Shown here in pieces: positions 35,341-41,682 of a DNA stretch of 64,000 nt (position 1 is the first letter of the stretch; each line of letters opens with the position of its first letter). The stretch is from NCBI GenBank assembly GCA_047602305.1, contig JASGHO010000001.1, forward strand, positions 1,302,001 to 1,366,000, in the 5' to 3' direction. Both the position numbers and the translations under genes were made by a program. The notes below the pieces were generated by a model that ran no database searches, was not told where the DNA came from, and worked only from the letters and a program-made list of their open reading frames with translations. The stretch is from Ancrocorticia sp047602305. GTDB lineage: Bacteria > Actinomycetota > Actinomycetes > Actinomycetales > Actinomycetaceae.

Positions 35341-35978
35341 CGCAACACTCGCAATCTCCGCTCAAGCCGGTCCCCCACAACCCCTGCCAGCAGGGAAATC
35401 GTCAGGTACATGACGGCTGCCACCATGAAGGTGACCAGGCCGAGAGCCTCGCGGTTGTTGATGTAGGAGACGGTGGCCGTCAGATCCATGACCCCCACAA
35501 CCCCGGCGAGCGAGGAACTGAGGAAAATCCCGATGAACACCGTCACCAGCGGCTGAACCATGGTGCGGAAAGCCTGGGGAAGCACCACGTTGGCGATCAC
35601 ACCCCCGAAGGTGAAACCGAGCGAACGTGCCGCCTCAATCTGTCCGGCAGGCACGCCGTTGATTCCCGCTCGCAGCGCCTCGCACAGAAACGAGCCTCCC
35701 ACCAGCATCATCGCCACCACAACGCTGGTCGAATAGGAGAACAGAATGCCGATCTCCGGCAGCGCGTAGACCACCACGATGATGAGGCTCATCAGCGGGA
35801 CGTTGCGGAAAATCTCCACGTAAATCAGCCCAACCGCACGCAACGGCGCAATCGGACTGATCCGGAAGATCGCCACGATGGTTCCCACGACGGCCGCCAG
35901 AGCAAACCCTAGAATCGTCAGTTCCAGGGTGGTCAGAAGCCCGGACCAGAACAGGTCACGGTATTGCCAAAGAACCAT
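35337..35978 (-). CDS. gluC: Amino-acid ABC transporter permease, GluC-like
   Basis: 213 residues, about five membrane helices, starting MVLWQYRDLFWSGLLTTLEL as in polar amino-acid permeases. The ATPase-docking loop is CEALRAGINGVPAGQIEAARSLGF. Partner of GluD for glutamate-type uptake. Its ATG at 35978 lies about 300 bp after the binding-protein gene; that gap is packed with hairpins (36007-36278) which should reduce read-through and give more binding protein than permease. Confidence 0.87.
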   Translation of the reverse strand: MVLWQYRDLFWSGLLTTLELTILGFALAAVVGTIVAIFRISPIAPLRAVGLIYVEIFRNVPLMSLIIVVVYALPEIGILFSYSTSVVVAMMLVGGSFLCEALRAGINGVPAGQIEAARSLGFTFGGVIANVVLPQAFRTMVQPLVTVFIGIFLSSSLAGVVGVMDLTATVSYINNREALGLVTFMVAAVMYLTISLLAGVVGDRLERRLRVLR

Positions 35979-36006
35979 TGCGGATCAATCCCCTCGTTCG
36001 TGGCTC

Positions 36007-36090
36007 GGAGGTCGCCAATCCTAGCCTACTGGCCCAACCTCCCATAAAACACAGTGGTGAGCACCCCGAGACGATCGGAGCACTCACCAC
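36007..36090 (-). terminator. Hairpins between gluB and gluC (partial terminator)
   Basis: Arms GTGGTGAG (36054-36061) and CTCACCAC (36083-36090) with inner CCGA/TCGG; in the transcript direction the stem is followed by TGTGTTTTATG, a terminator-like tail. Next comes a second weaker stem, GGAGGT-GCCA (36007-36020) against TGGC-CAACCTCC (about 36030-36042). Together they can attenuate transcription into gluC-gluD. Confidence 0.6.
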
Positions 36091-36116
36091 CGGTGATGTC
36101 GTTTCGCTACCGACTA

Positions 36117-36278
36117 AGAGATCGCGCCAATAGGTCATGGCCTACTCCGAATGTCGCGGAATCTTGCCTGACTGCGTTGTCCTCCTCACCGGCACCACCA
36201 GTGCCGGACTCGTCGTCCGCCTTGCCAGTCAAGCCCCACGCCATCCTCGTGACGGCCGAACCTATTGGCGCAACCTCT
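36117..36278. repeat. Dispersed palindromic element, copy A, with a 90-bp insert in its loop
   Basis: Outer arms 36117-36134 and 36261-36278 pair at 16 of 18 positions (core CGCCAATAGG). The half next to the left arm (GGCCTACTCCGAATGTC) and to the right arm (ACGGCCGAACC) also match the element at 56312-56377. Copy A has about 90 extra bases in the loop, including a 7-bp stem CCGGCAC/GTGCCGG (36189-36207). It begins 4 bp beyond the gluB stop. Confidence 0.7.
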
Positions 36279-36281
36279 AAC

Positions 36282-37274
36282 CTACTTCTTGGAGCCCGTG
36301 GTGATCTCGGGAGCGGTGGGCTCGGATAGGACACCGGTGCGGTCGCCGATGGTGAGCTGCCACAGATTCAGCCACGCGCCGTCCTCTTCGACTTCCTTGA
36401 GGAAGGCGTTGACGAACTCAACCGCGTCCGAATCCTTGGGCAGGCCGATGCCGTAGAGGTCCTCGGCACCGAAGGGCTCGCCCACAACCTTGAGGTCGTC
36501 GTTCTGGACGACGGCGTTGAGCAGCAGGGTCTGGTCGATGACGTAGGCGTCGGCGCGGCCCTGCTGAAGGGCCTGCACTGCCTGGGCGTGATCCGGCAGA
36601 GCCAGAATCTCAGCCTCGGGAGCGAACTCCTCCAGCGTGGTGACGCCGGTGGAGGCAGCCTGGGTGGCAACCGTCTTACCAGCAAGATCATCAATGCCCT
36701 TGATGTCAGCGTTGTCCTTCTTGACGAGGATCGCGGAGGCCGACGAGTAGTACGGACCAGCAAAATCAATGCGCTTGAGGCGCTCGTCGGTGATCGAGTA
36801 GGTGGCGAAAACGGTATCCACCTGGCCGTTGACCAGCAGTTCTTCGCGGGTATCCACGCTCACCTGGGTGAGATCGTAGGCGCTGGCGTCCCCCAGGATG
36901 TAGCGGGCGAGCAGCTGGAACAGGCCTGCGTCGAAGCCGGTCACCACGCCGGTGGCCGGATCGAGCTTGGAGAAGAGTTCGGAGGTCTCGGAGCCGCCGA
37001 CGCGCAACACGCCCGCTTCCTTCACCTTGCTGGCCCACTCGTTGGCGGAGATGGTCGCCTCGTCCGCGACAGGTCCACCATTGACGATGGCGTCGTATTC
37101 AGCGTTGCCGCTCTCGATCGCGCCCGCAGCACCAGCTCCGGCGGTCCCGGATTCCCCACCCGGAGCCGGCGTATCGTTGCCACCCGAGCACGCGGACAGA
37201 ACCAGAGCGAACGCCCCGAGAAGAGCGGTGAGGGACGCGAACCTGCCGCGCCGCTTAAGAGTATTCGACTTCAT
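36282..37274 (-). CDS. gluB: Amino-acid ABC transporter substrate-binding lipoprotein, GluB-like
   Basis: 330 residues from the ATG at 37274, preceded by AAAGGAG. A lipoprotein signal ends in LVLSAC with Cys29 as the lipidated residue. The mature part has the SBP_bac_3 pattern, including VTGFDAGLFQLLARYI (about 120) and the ligand-region VDTVFATYSITDERLKRIDFAGPYY. It captures glutamate or a similar amino acid outside the cell for GluCD/GluA. The gap to the upstream peptidase gene is 167 bp. Substrate is inferred from family only. Confidence 0.88.
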   Translation of the reverse strand: MKSNTLKRRGRFASLTALLGAFALVLSACSGGNDTPAPGGESGTAGAGAAGAIESGNAEYDAIVNGGPVADEATISANEWASKVKEAGVLRVGGSETSELFSKLDPATGVVTGFDAGLFQLLARYILGDASAYDLTQVSVDTREELLVNGQVDTVFATYSITDERLKRIDFAGPYYSSASAILVKKDNADIKGIDDLAGKTVATQAASTGVTTLEEFAPEAEILALPDHAQAVQALQQGRADAYVIDQTLLLNAVVQNDDLKVVGEPFGAEDLYGIGLPKDSDAVEFVNAFLKEVEEDGAWLNLWQLTIGDRTGVLSEPTAPEITTGSKK

Positions 37275-37441
37275 TGCATTTCTCCTTTGAGGGAAGAGGC
37301 AGATGACAATTCTGAGGTGAGTATGTGGTGGCCTGAGCGCCGCCACATGTTGGATGCTGTCAATCCGGAAAGAATCGAACAACGAACAGAATCGATAAGC
37401 AAACGGAATTGATGAACGACCAGAGTTGAAGAACAAACAGC

Positions 37442-38197
37442 TCAAGCCGCAATGCGCATGGAACAACGCTCGCGCATCTGCGCGATCAGCATGGTCAGGC
37501 AGGTGGAATCGGCGTAGGGATCCTCCGGATGCCACTGAACGCCAACCACCGGCGCACTGACATGTTCCACGGCTTCCACAACGCCATCCGACGCCCACGC
37601 GGCAATCGCCAGGTCCTCGCCGAGACGATCGACGGCCTGATGATGAGCACTGTGAACAACGATCTCGCCGCGCACGGCATGCGAACGCAGCACCGAATGC
37701 AGCCGCGAACCCGGCGTCAATTCCACGGTGTGCTGGGAGAAACGGAAATCCTCCATGATCTGCGGGCTGGTATGCCCCGGCTCACCAAGGTCCTGGATCA
37801 GCGTTCCGCCACGGGAAATATTGAGCAGCTGCATGCCCCGGCAAATCCCCACGAGCGGCACGTTGTATGCGACGGCGGCCTGGATCAGCGCGAGTTGCGC
37901 CTCGTCGGCCACCGGGAAATGCGGCTCCTCGCCCGGGTAATTTGCGGACCCGCCGTAGTACTCGGGTGACACGTCCGGACCACCCATGACGACGACGGCG
38001 TCGGCCCTCGCGAACTTCTCCAGGGTTCCGACCGTGCCGTCGTTGACGGCCCATGACACTTCGGCGTCCCAACCTGGTGCGGCCGACATGATCCCGCCAA
38101 CAAGCCTCCGAGTCAGCGCAATCGCGCGAGGGTCAGGCGAACGGAACTCGGTCACCCCCGAAATCAGGAGCTTGGGGCGGGAATCTTTGATCAACAC
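37442..38197 (-). CDS. Peptidase C26 / gamma-glutamyl hydrolase-type amidotransferase
   Basis: 251 residues, class I glutamine-amidotransferase fold of the PuuD type. Nucleophile motif GICRGMQLLN, with the His-Glu pair in GVQWHPEDPY; SAHHQAVDRLG is a further family mark. Enzymes of this group hydrolyse gamma-glutamyl bonds and free glutamate. Placement between gluA and gluB suggests it supplies or uses the same amino acid. Start is GTG at 38197; no Shine-Dalgarno is seen, but a promoter with its -10 ends 7 nt upstream, so the mRNA is probably leaderless. Confidence 0.85.
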   Translation of the reverse strand: MLIKDSRPKLLISGVTEFRSPDPRAIALTRRLVGGIMSAAPGWDAEVSWAVNDGTVGTLEKFARADAVVVMGGPDVSPEYYGGSANYPGEEPHFPVADEAQLALIQAAVAYNVPLVGICRGMQLLNISRGGTLIQDLGEPGHTSPQIMEDFRFSQHTVELTPGSRLHSVLRSHAVRGEIVVHSAHHQAVDRLGEDLAIAAWASDGVVEAVEHVSAPVVGVQWHPEDPYADSTCLTMLIAQMRERCSMRIAA

Positions 38198-38204
38198 GGT
38201 GACG

Positions 38205-38232
38205 ATTCTAACAACAACGTCTCCGTAGGCAA
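38205..38232 (-). promoter_or_regulatory. Promoter of the peptidase C26 gene (leaderless)
   Basis: Minus strand: -35 TTGCCT (38227-38232), 16-bp spacer, -10 TAGAAT (38205-38210), then 7 nt to the GTG start. The transcript would begin at or next to the start codon. Confidence 0.6.
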
Positions 38233-38263
38233 CCCCCTGTCCATAATCCGAAAACCCGACGGA

Positions 38264-38360
38264 TTAGTGGGTGAATCAGTGCGTGTATTTCCTGGTGCTT
38301 TAGTGGGTGAATCAGACGGTGTATCCAGGAGCTTCGGTGGATCTGTTTCCAGGTGTTTTA
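38264..38360. repeat. Short direct repeats overlapping the 3' end of gluA
   Basis: TTAGTGGGTGAATCAG occurs at 38264-38279 and 38300-38315 (36-bp period); a third partial copy (GTTTTAGTG) includes the stop codon of gluA. The repeated piece looks like small duplications of the gluA end. Confidence 0.6.
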
Positions 38361-39164
38361 GTGCGGCAGAATGCGCGCGAGGAAGTCGCGAGCGCGCTCG
38401 GAGCGCGGGTTGGCGAAGAACTCGTCGGGGCTGGACTGCTCCAGAATCTTGCCGTCGGCCATGAACACGATCGAATCAGCGGCTTTACGCGCGAACCCCA
38501 TTTCGTGGGTCACCACGATCATCGTCATCCCCTGCGCCGCGAGATCCTCCATGACGTCAATGACCTCGCCGATCATCTCCGGGTCCAGGGCGGACGTCGG
38601 CTCATCAAACAGCATGAGCTTCGGCTCCATCGCGAGCGCCCGCGCAATCGCCGCCCGCTGCTGCTGCCCGCCAGACAGCTGCTCGGGGAATTTCTTCATC
38701 TGGTCGGCGAGCCCGACGCGCTCCAGCAACCTCCGCGCCGTCTGCTCCGCCTCCGCCTTCTTCAGGCCCTTCACCTTGATCGGACCCATCGTGACGTTGT
38801 CCAGAATCGTCTTGTGCGCAAAAAGATTGAAGGACTGGAATACCATGCCCACCTCGGCCCGCAGCCTCGCGAGCTCCTTGCCCTCGCTGGGCAGCTCCTC
38901 GCCGTCGATAATAATCTGACCGGAGGTGATCGTCTCCAACCGGTTGATGGAGCGGCAAAGAGTGGATTTTCCGGAGCCGGACGGCCCAATAACGACGACG
39001 ACCTCGCCCTTACCTACCGTCAAACTCACGTGGTCGAGCGCCATGAAGTCGCCGTAGTGTTTAACGACGTCGTTCACGATAACCAGAGGTTGGGCGGAAT
39101 GGCCGGGCGCCCGGGAGGAGTTGGTTGCGTCAGAGTTGCTCGTGCCGCCAACTTCGTTACTCAT
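38358..39164 (-). CDS. gluA: Amino-acid ABC transporter ATP-binding protein, GluA-like
   Basis: 268 residues, a complete ABC ATPase: Walker A GPSGSGKST, Q-loop VFQSFNLF, signature LSGGQQQR, Walker B LMLFDEPTSALD and the H-loop VVTHEMG. A 25-residue Ser/Asn-rich head precedes the fold. It drives GluBCD. It lies 17 bp after the DUF808 gene, with which it may share a promoter, and is separated from gluB by the peptidase gene, an unusual order. Confidence 0.92.
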   Translation of the reverse strand: MSNEVGGTSNSDATNSSRAPGHSAQPLVIVNDVVKHYGDFMALDHVSLTVGKGEVVVVIGPSGSGKSTLCRSINRLETITSGQIIIDGEELPSEGKELARLRAEVGMVFQSFNLFAHKTILDNVTMGPIKVKGLKKAEAEQTARRLLERVGLADQMKKFPEQLSGGQQQRAAIARALAMEPKLMLFDEPTSALDPEMIGEVIDVMEDLAAQGMTMIVVTHEMGFARKAADSIVFMADGKILEQSSPDEFFANPRSERARDFLARILPH

Positions 39165-39181
39165 ATTCGGCGTCCTAACTT

Positions 39182-40132
39182 TCAGTGCTTGCGCGCGGCC
39201 AACAATTTACCCACGGGAATCATCGCAACCATGATAATTCCACCCCAGGCCAGGCCAATAATGAAGGAGGCCAGCGTATCGCCCAGCCACTCGCCGAACC
39301 CGCCCAGTGCGCTTCCCGCGTGCGCCAGAAGATGGGCAAAGTCGTGGAGCCAGGGCACGCCGATGTCGGCGAAGGAGGAGGCAATCAAGTGCCCGCCCAC
39401 CCACAGCATCGCGACCGTCCCGATCACGCCGATCACGTTGAAGACGCCAGGCATGCTCTTGGCGAGTCCCCGCCCGAACCCAGCCAGGCCGCTCCTGGCG
39501 GATTTGGCCATCCGCAGGCCCACATCGTCGAGCTTCACCAACACGGCCACGACGCCGTACACCAGAGCAGTCATCATCAGCGCGACAACCACGAGGATCA
39601 GTAGCCGCATCATCACACTCGGTTCGTTAATCTCCGCCATCGCGATGAGCATGATCTCCGTCGACAGCACCAAGTCCGTGGTGATGGCACTGCGGACCAT
39701 ACGATTCTCCTGCTCCTGGGCCGAGGAATCGCCCTCGGCGGCAACCGAGGGCGCGTGATCATGATGCCCGCCAGACCACCCGAGCCACCCCGCAACCTTG
39801 ATCGCCCCCTCGTACGCCAGATAGCTGCCGCCCACAAGTAGCAGCCACGGGAACACCCCGGGCGCGAACACCGAGAGCAGCATCGCCACCGGGATAATGA
39901 TGGCGAATTTGTTGATGAGGCTGCCGCGAGCAATCCGCCAGATGACGGGCAGTTCGCGGGCCGGACTCAAGCCACTGACGTACTGCGGCGTCACGGCGGC
40001 GTCGTCGATAATCACACCCGTCGACTTCGCCGACGCCTTCATGGCACCCGCCGCCACATCATCGATGGACGCAGCGGCGGCTTTCGCCAGCGTCGCAATA
40101 TCGTCGAGCAACGCGAACAAACCACTGGGCAT
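39182..40132 (-). CDS. DUF808 (YedI-like) integral membrane protein
   Basis: 316 residues from the ATG at 40132, which has GAAGGAG 5 nt upstream. The N-terminal MPSGLFALLDDIATLAKAA and DDVAAGAMKASAKSTGVIIDDAAVTPQYV are the DUF808 hallmark; the rest forms about seven hydrophobic helices with a His-rich loop (GGHHDHAP, about 175). The function of the family is unknown. It is directly followed by gluA, so it may be co-expressed with glutamate uptake. Confidence 0.88.
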   Translation of the reverse strand: MPSGLFALLDDIATLAKAAAASIDDVAAGAMKASAKSTGVIIDDAAVTPQYVSGLSPARELPVIWRIARGSLINKFAIIIPVAMLLSVFAPGVFPWLLLVGGSYLAYEGAIKVAGWLGWSGGHHDHAPSVAAEGDSSAQEQENRMVRSAITTDLVLSTEIMLIAMAEINEPSVMMRLLILVVVALMMTALVYGVVAVLVKLDDVGLRMAKSARSGLAGFGRGLAKSMPGVFNVIGVIGTVAMLWVGGHLIASSFADIGVPWLHDFAHLLAHAGSALGGFGEWLGDTLASFIIGLAWGGIIMVAMIPVGKLLAARKH

Positions 40133-40616
40133 GGGAACTCCTTCACGAATAGATGCCGCAGACATTACTCCATCGCGGCCCCGTTGGCTCTATCGCCCGC
40201 TCATATTTGACGACGACGGCATCGCCCCGGTTGCGTGCGACGTCACCCAGGCGGCATCGGAGCCCTAACTCGCAATCCCCACCAGCGTCTCCGGGTTAAG
40301 TTCGCGTCTACGATAGACACCCGCCCACTGCCAAATACTCCCGTAAAGCTGGCGGTGTAGATCGCGAAGTACGCACATGGCCTTCGGGAACCGTGCGATG
40401 CTCAAGCAAAGCGGCGGCCTTCGTCGAACGAGATACGGCGCGCCTAACGGCTTGTCTGTCGACCACTCGCTTTTCCATCTTGCACCTCCCGATCGCGGAT
40501 GAACAGCTAGATTCAGCTAGCCGTTGATTTGGCGGATGAAAAGTGCTGGCACCGACTCGCGGGGCGTTGTTGGCTAAATTCTTGCTACAGGCCGGGTCTG
40601 GGGCAAGGTGTATGCG
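40133..40616. other. Intergenic region upstream of the DUF808 gene
   Basis: About 480 bp. It contains a GACGACGGC copy near 40205-40215 and one small reading frame with a strong ribosome-binding site (40308-40478), described separately. Nothing else is convincing. Confidence 0.4.
40308..40478 (-). CDS. Possible small protein, 56 residues
   Basis: Minus-strand ATG at 40478 with a near-perfect GGGAGG 6 nt upstream. The product is basic and partly helical (MEKRVVDRQAVRRAVSRSTK at the N-terminus; LREYLAVGGCLS at the end) with no motif I know. The good ribosome-binding site is the only strong support; it may also be the start of a decayed gene. Confidence 0.35.
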   Translation of the reverse strand: MEKRVVDRQAVRRAVSRSTKAAALLEHRTVPEGHVRTSRSTPPALREYLAVGGCLS

Positions 40617-40655
40617 AAAGGCCGGTACCCACTTTTCGATGGAATACCGGCCTTT
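40617..40655 (-). terminator. Terminator after tRNA-Gly
   Basis: 11-bp arms AAAGGCCGGTA (40617-40627) and TACCGGCCTTT (40645-40655), 10 bp beyond the tRNA 3' end on the minus strand. Confidence 0.8.
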
Positions 40656-40664
40656 ATCGTTTGG

Positions 40665-40735
40665 AGCGAGTGACGGGAATCGAACCCGCGTAATCTGCTT
40701 GGAAGGCAGAGGCTCTACCATTGAGCTACACTCGC
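40665..40735 (-). tRNA. tRNA-Gly (anticodon TCC)
   Basis: Minus strand. Acceptor stem GCGAGTG/CACTCGC, discriminator T, T-arm GGGTTCGATTCCC, anticodon loop CTTCCAA on a TCTGC/GCAGA stem, short D-arm. 71 nt, CCA not encoded. Confidence 0.95.
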
Positions 40736-40874
40736 GTGCCCAATGAGAATAGCAGGAATCTAGTGCGAGGCGCACATCGAGAGGGTGTGATGTAGAACCG
40801 GAGGGGTTCAGGCGGGGTAAGAGTGCACCTTTTCTTTTTTTCGCCTAGTATGGGCTAGTCCCAGTTTGGGACCA

Positions 40875-40947
40875 CGGGGTATGGCGCAGTTGGTAGCGCG
40901 CCCGCTTTGGGAGCGGGAGGCCGTGGGTTCGAGTCCCGCTACCCCGA
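40875..40947 (+). tRNA. tRNA-Pro (anticodon TGG)
   Basis: Acceptor stem CGGGGTA/TACCCCG, discriminator A, D-arm with AGTTGGTAG, anticodon loop TTTGGGA on CCCGC/GCGGG, T-arm GGGTTCGAGTCCC. 73 nt, CCA not encoded. Confidence 0.96.
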
Positions 40948-40961
40948 CGAAATCCGAGAGG

Positions 40962-41006
40962 AATGAAAGAGTGGCTGAATCTTTGTGATTCAGCCACTCT
41001 TTCATT
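40962..41006 (+). terminator. Strong hairpin after tRNA-Pro
   Basis: Perfect 20-bp arms (40962-40981 and 40987-41006) around TTTGT, starting 15 bp after the tRNA. It is the likely terminator and the first of the hairpin array; there is no long T-run. Confidence 0.7.
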
Positions 41007-41015
41007 TCCGAGGAT

Positions 41016-41297
41016 GAGGAAGGGGTTGGAGGAGCGTAGCTCCGGAACACCCCGACTGATGAGGAAACCCGAAAGCTTGCTTTCGAGGTTTCCGAAGAAG
41101 GAGGGGTTGAAAGCAACAAAGTTGCTAAACACCCCGACGCAAGAGGAAGGGGTTGGAAGAGCGTAGCTCCGGAACACCCCGACTGATGAGGATGTCCGAA
41201 GATTTATCTTCGAGACATTCGAAGAGCGAGGGGTCCAGAGTTCGCAACGCGAACTCCCCCGACTCACGTGCCGGAACATTTTTCGCAATGTTCCGGC
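41016..41297. repeat. Tandem hairpin array with conserved frames and changing stems
   Basis: Unit I (41016-41100) and unit II (41143-41228) share GAGGAAGGGGTTG, GGAACACCCCGAC and TGATGAGGA. Each has two hairpins: 41022-41053 and 41063-41093; 41149-41180 and 41192-41218. A half unit between them has one (41103-41135). Further stems are 41230-41260 (GAGTTCGC/GCGAACTC inside GGGG/CCCC) and 41270-41297 (GCCGGAACATT/AATGTTCCGGC). The second hairpin of unit I (AAACC..GGTTT) and of unit II (ATGTC..GACAT) differ in sequence but stay paired. Confidence 0.75.
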
Positions 41298-41396
41298 ATT
41301 TCTGTTGCCCGGGCATGTCGGGCCCAAGTTCGGAGGCAACGCGAACTCCCCCGACGAATGCGATATGCCGGGGATACAGAGACCTTTTTGAAGAAT

Positions 41397-41463
41397 CCAC
41401 GGTTCCGGCGACAAACCACACTTACGCCCATGCGTTAACCGTGGTTTATCGCCGAAACTGTGG
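41397..41463. repeat. 23-bp imperfect inverted repeat
   Basis: Arms 41397-41419 and 41441-41463 pair at 20 of 23 positions (CCACGGTTCCGGCGA against the complement). Same neighbourhood as the hairpin array. Confidence 0.7.
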
Positions 41464-41520
41464 GCTCTCCGAGCCGGAGAACATGGCGGAAGCATATCCG
41501 AAGATGTCACACTCATCGAG

Positions 41521-41580
41521 AACTGCCTTTAGCGTTGGATATCGCCGTTATAAGGGCGATATCCAACGCTAAAGGCAGTT
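41521..41580. repeat. Perfect 26-bp inverted repeat
   Basis: Arms 41521-41546 and 41555-41580 are exact complements, loop GTTATAAG. Arm core is TTTAGCGTTGGATATCGCC. It sits about 90 bp beyond the stop of the MaoC/Rossmann gene. There is no T-run on either side. Between 41298 and 41672 I see no gene. Confidence 0.9.
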
Positions 41581-41638
41581 GTCGGCAGAGGTGGTAAGAG
41601 CCCAGCAGAAAAGAGGCCGAGAAGCCGGCCCCACTCCC

Positions 41639-41682
41639 AGCGCCAAACCCCTACTTCCCCAGCGCCAAACCCCTACTTCCCC
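41639..41682. repeat. 22-bp tandem duplication at the end of the MaoC/Rossmann gene
   Basis: AGCGCCAAACCCCTACTTCC plus CC is present twice in a row; the inner copy holds the real stop codon (41673-41675) and the outer copy an identical piece outside the gene. A recent slippage product. Confidence 0.8.

Noticed and set aside
41016..41297. Hairpin repeats as CRISPR or integron attC sites
   Set aside because: Spacing and repeat lengths are irregular, there is no integrase or cas gene, and the stems vary.
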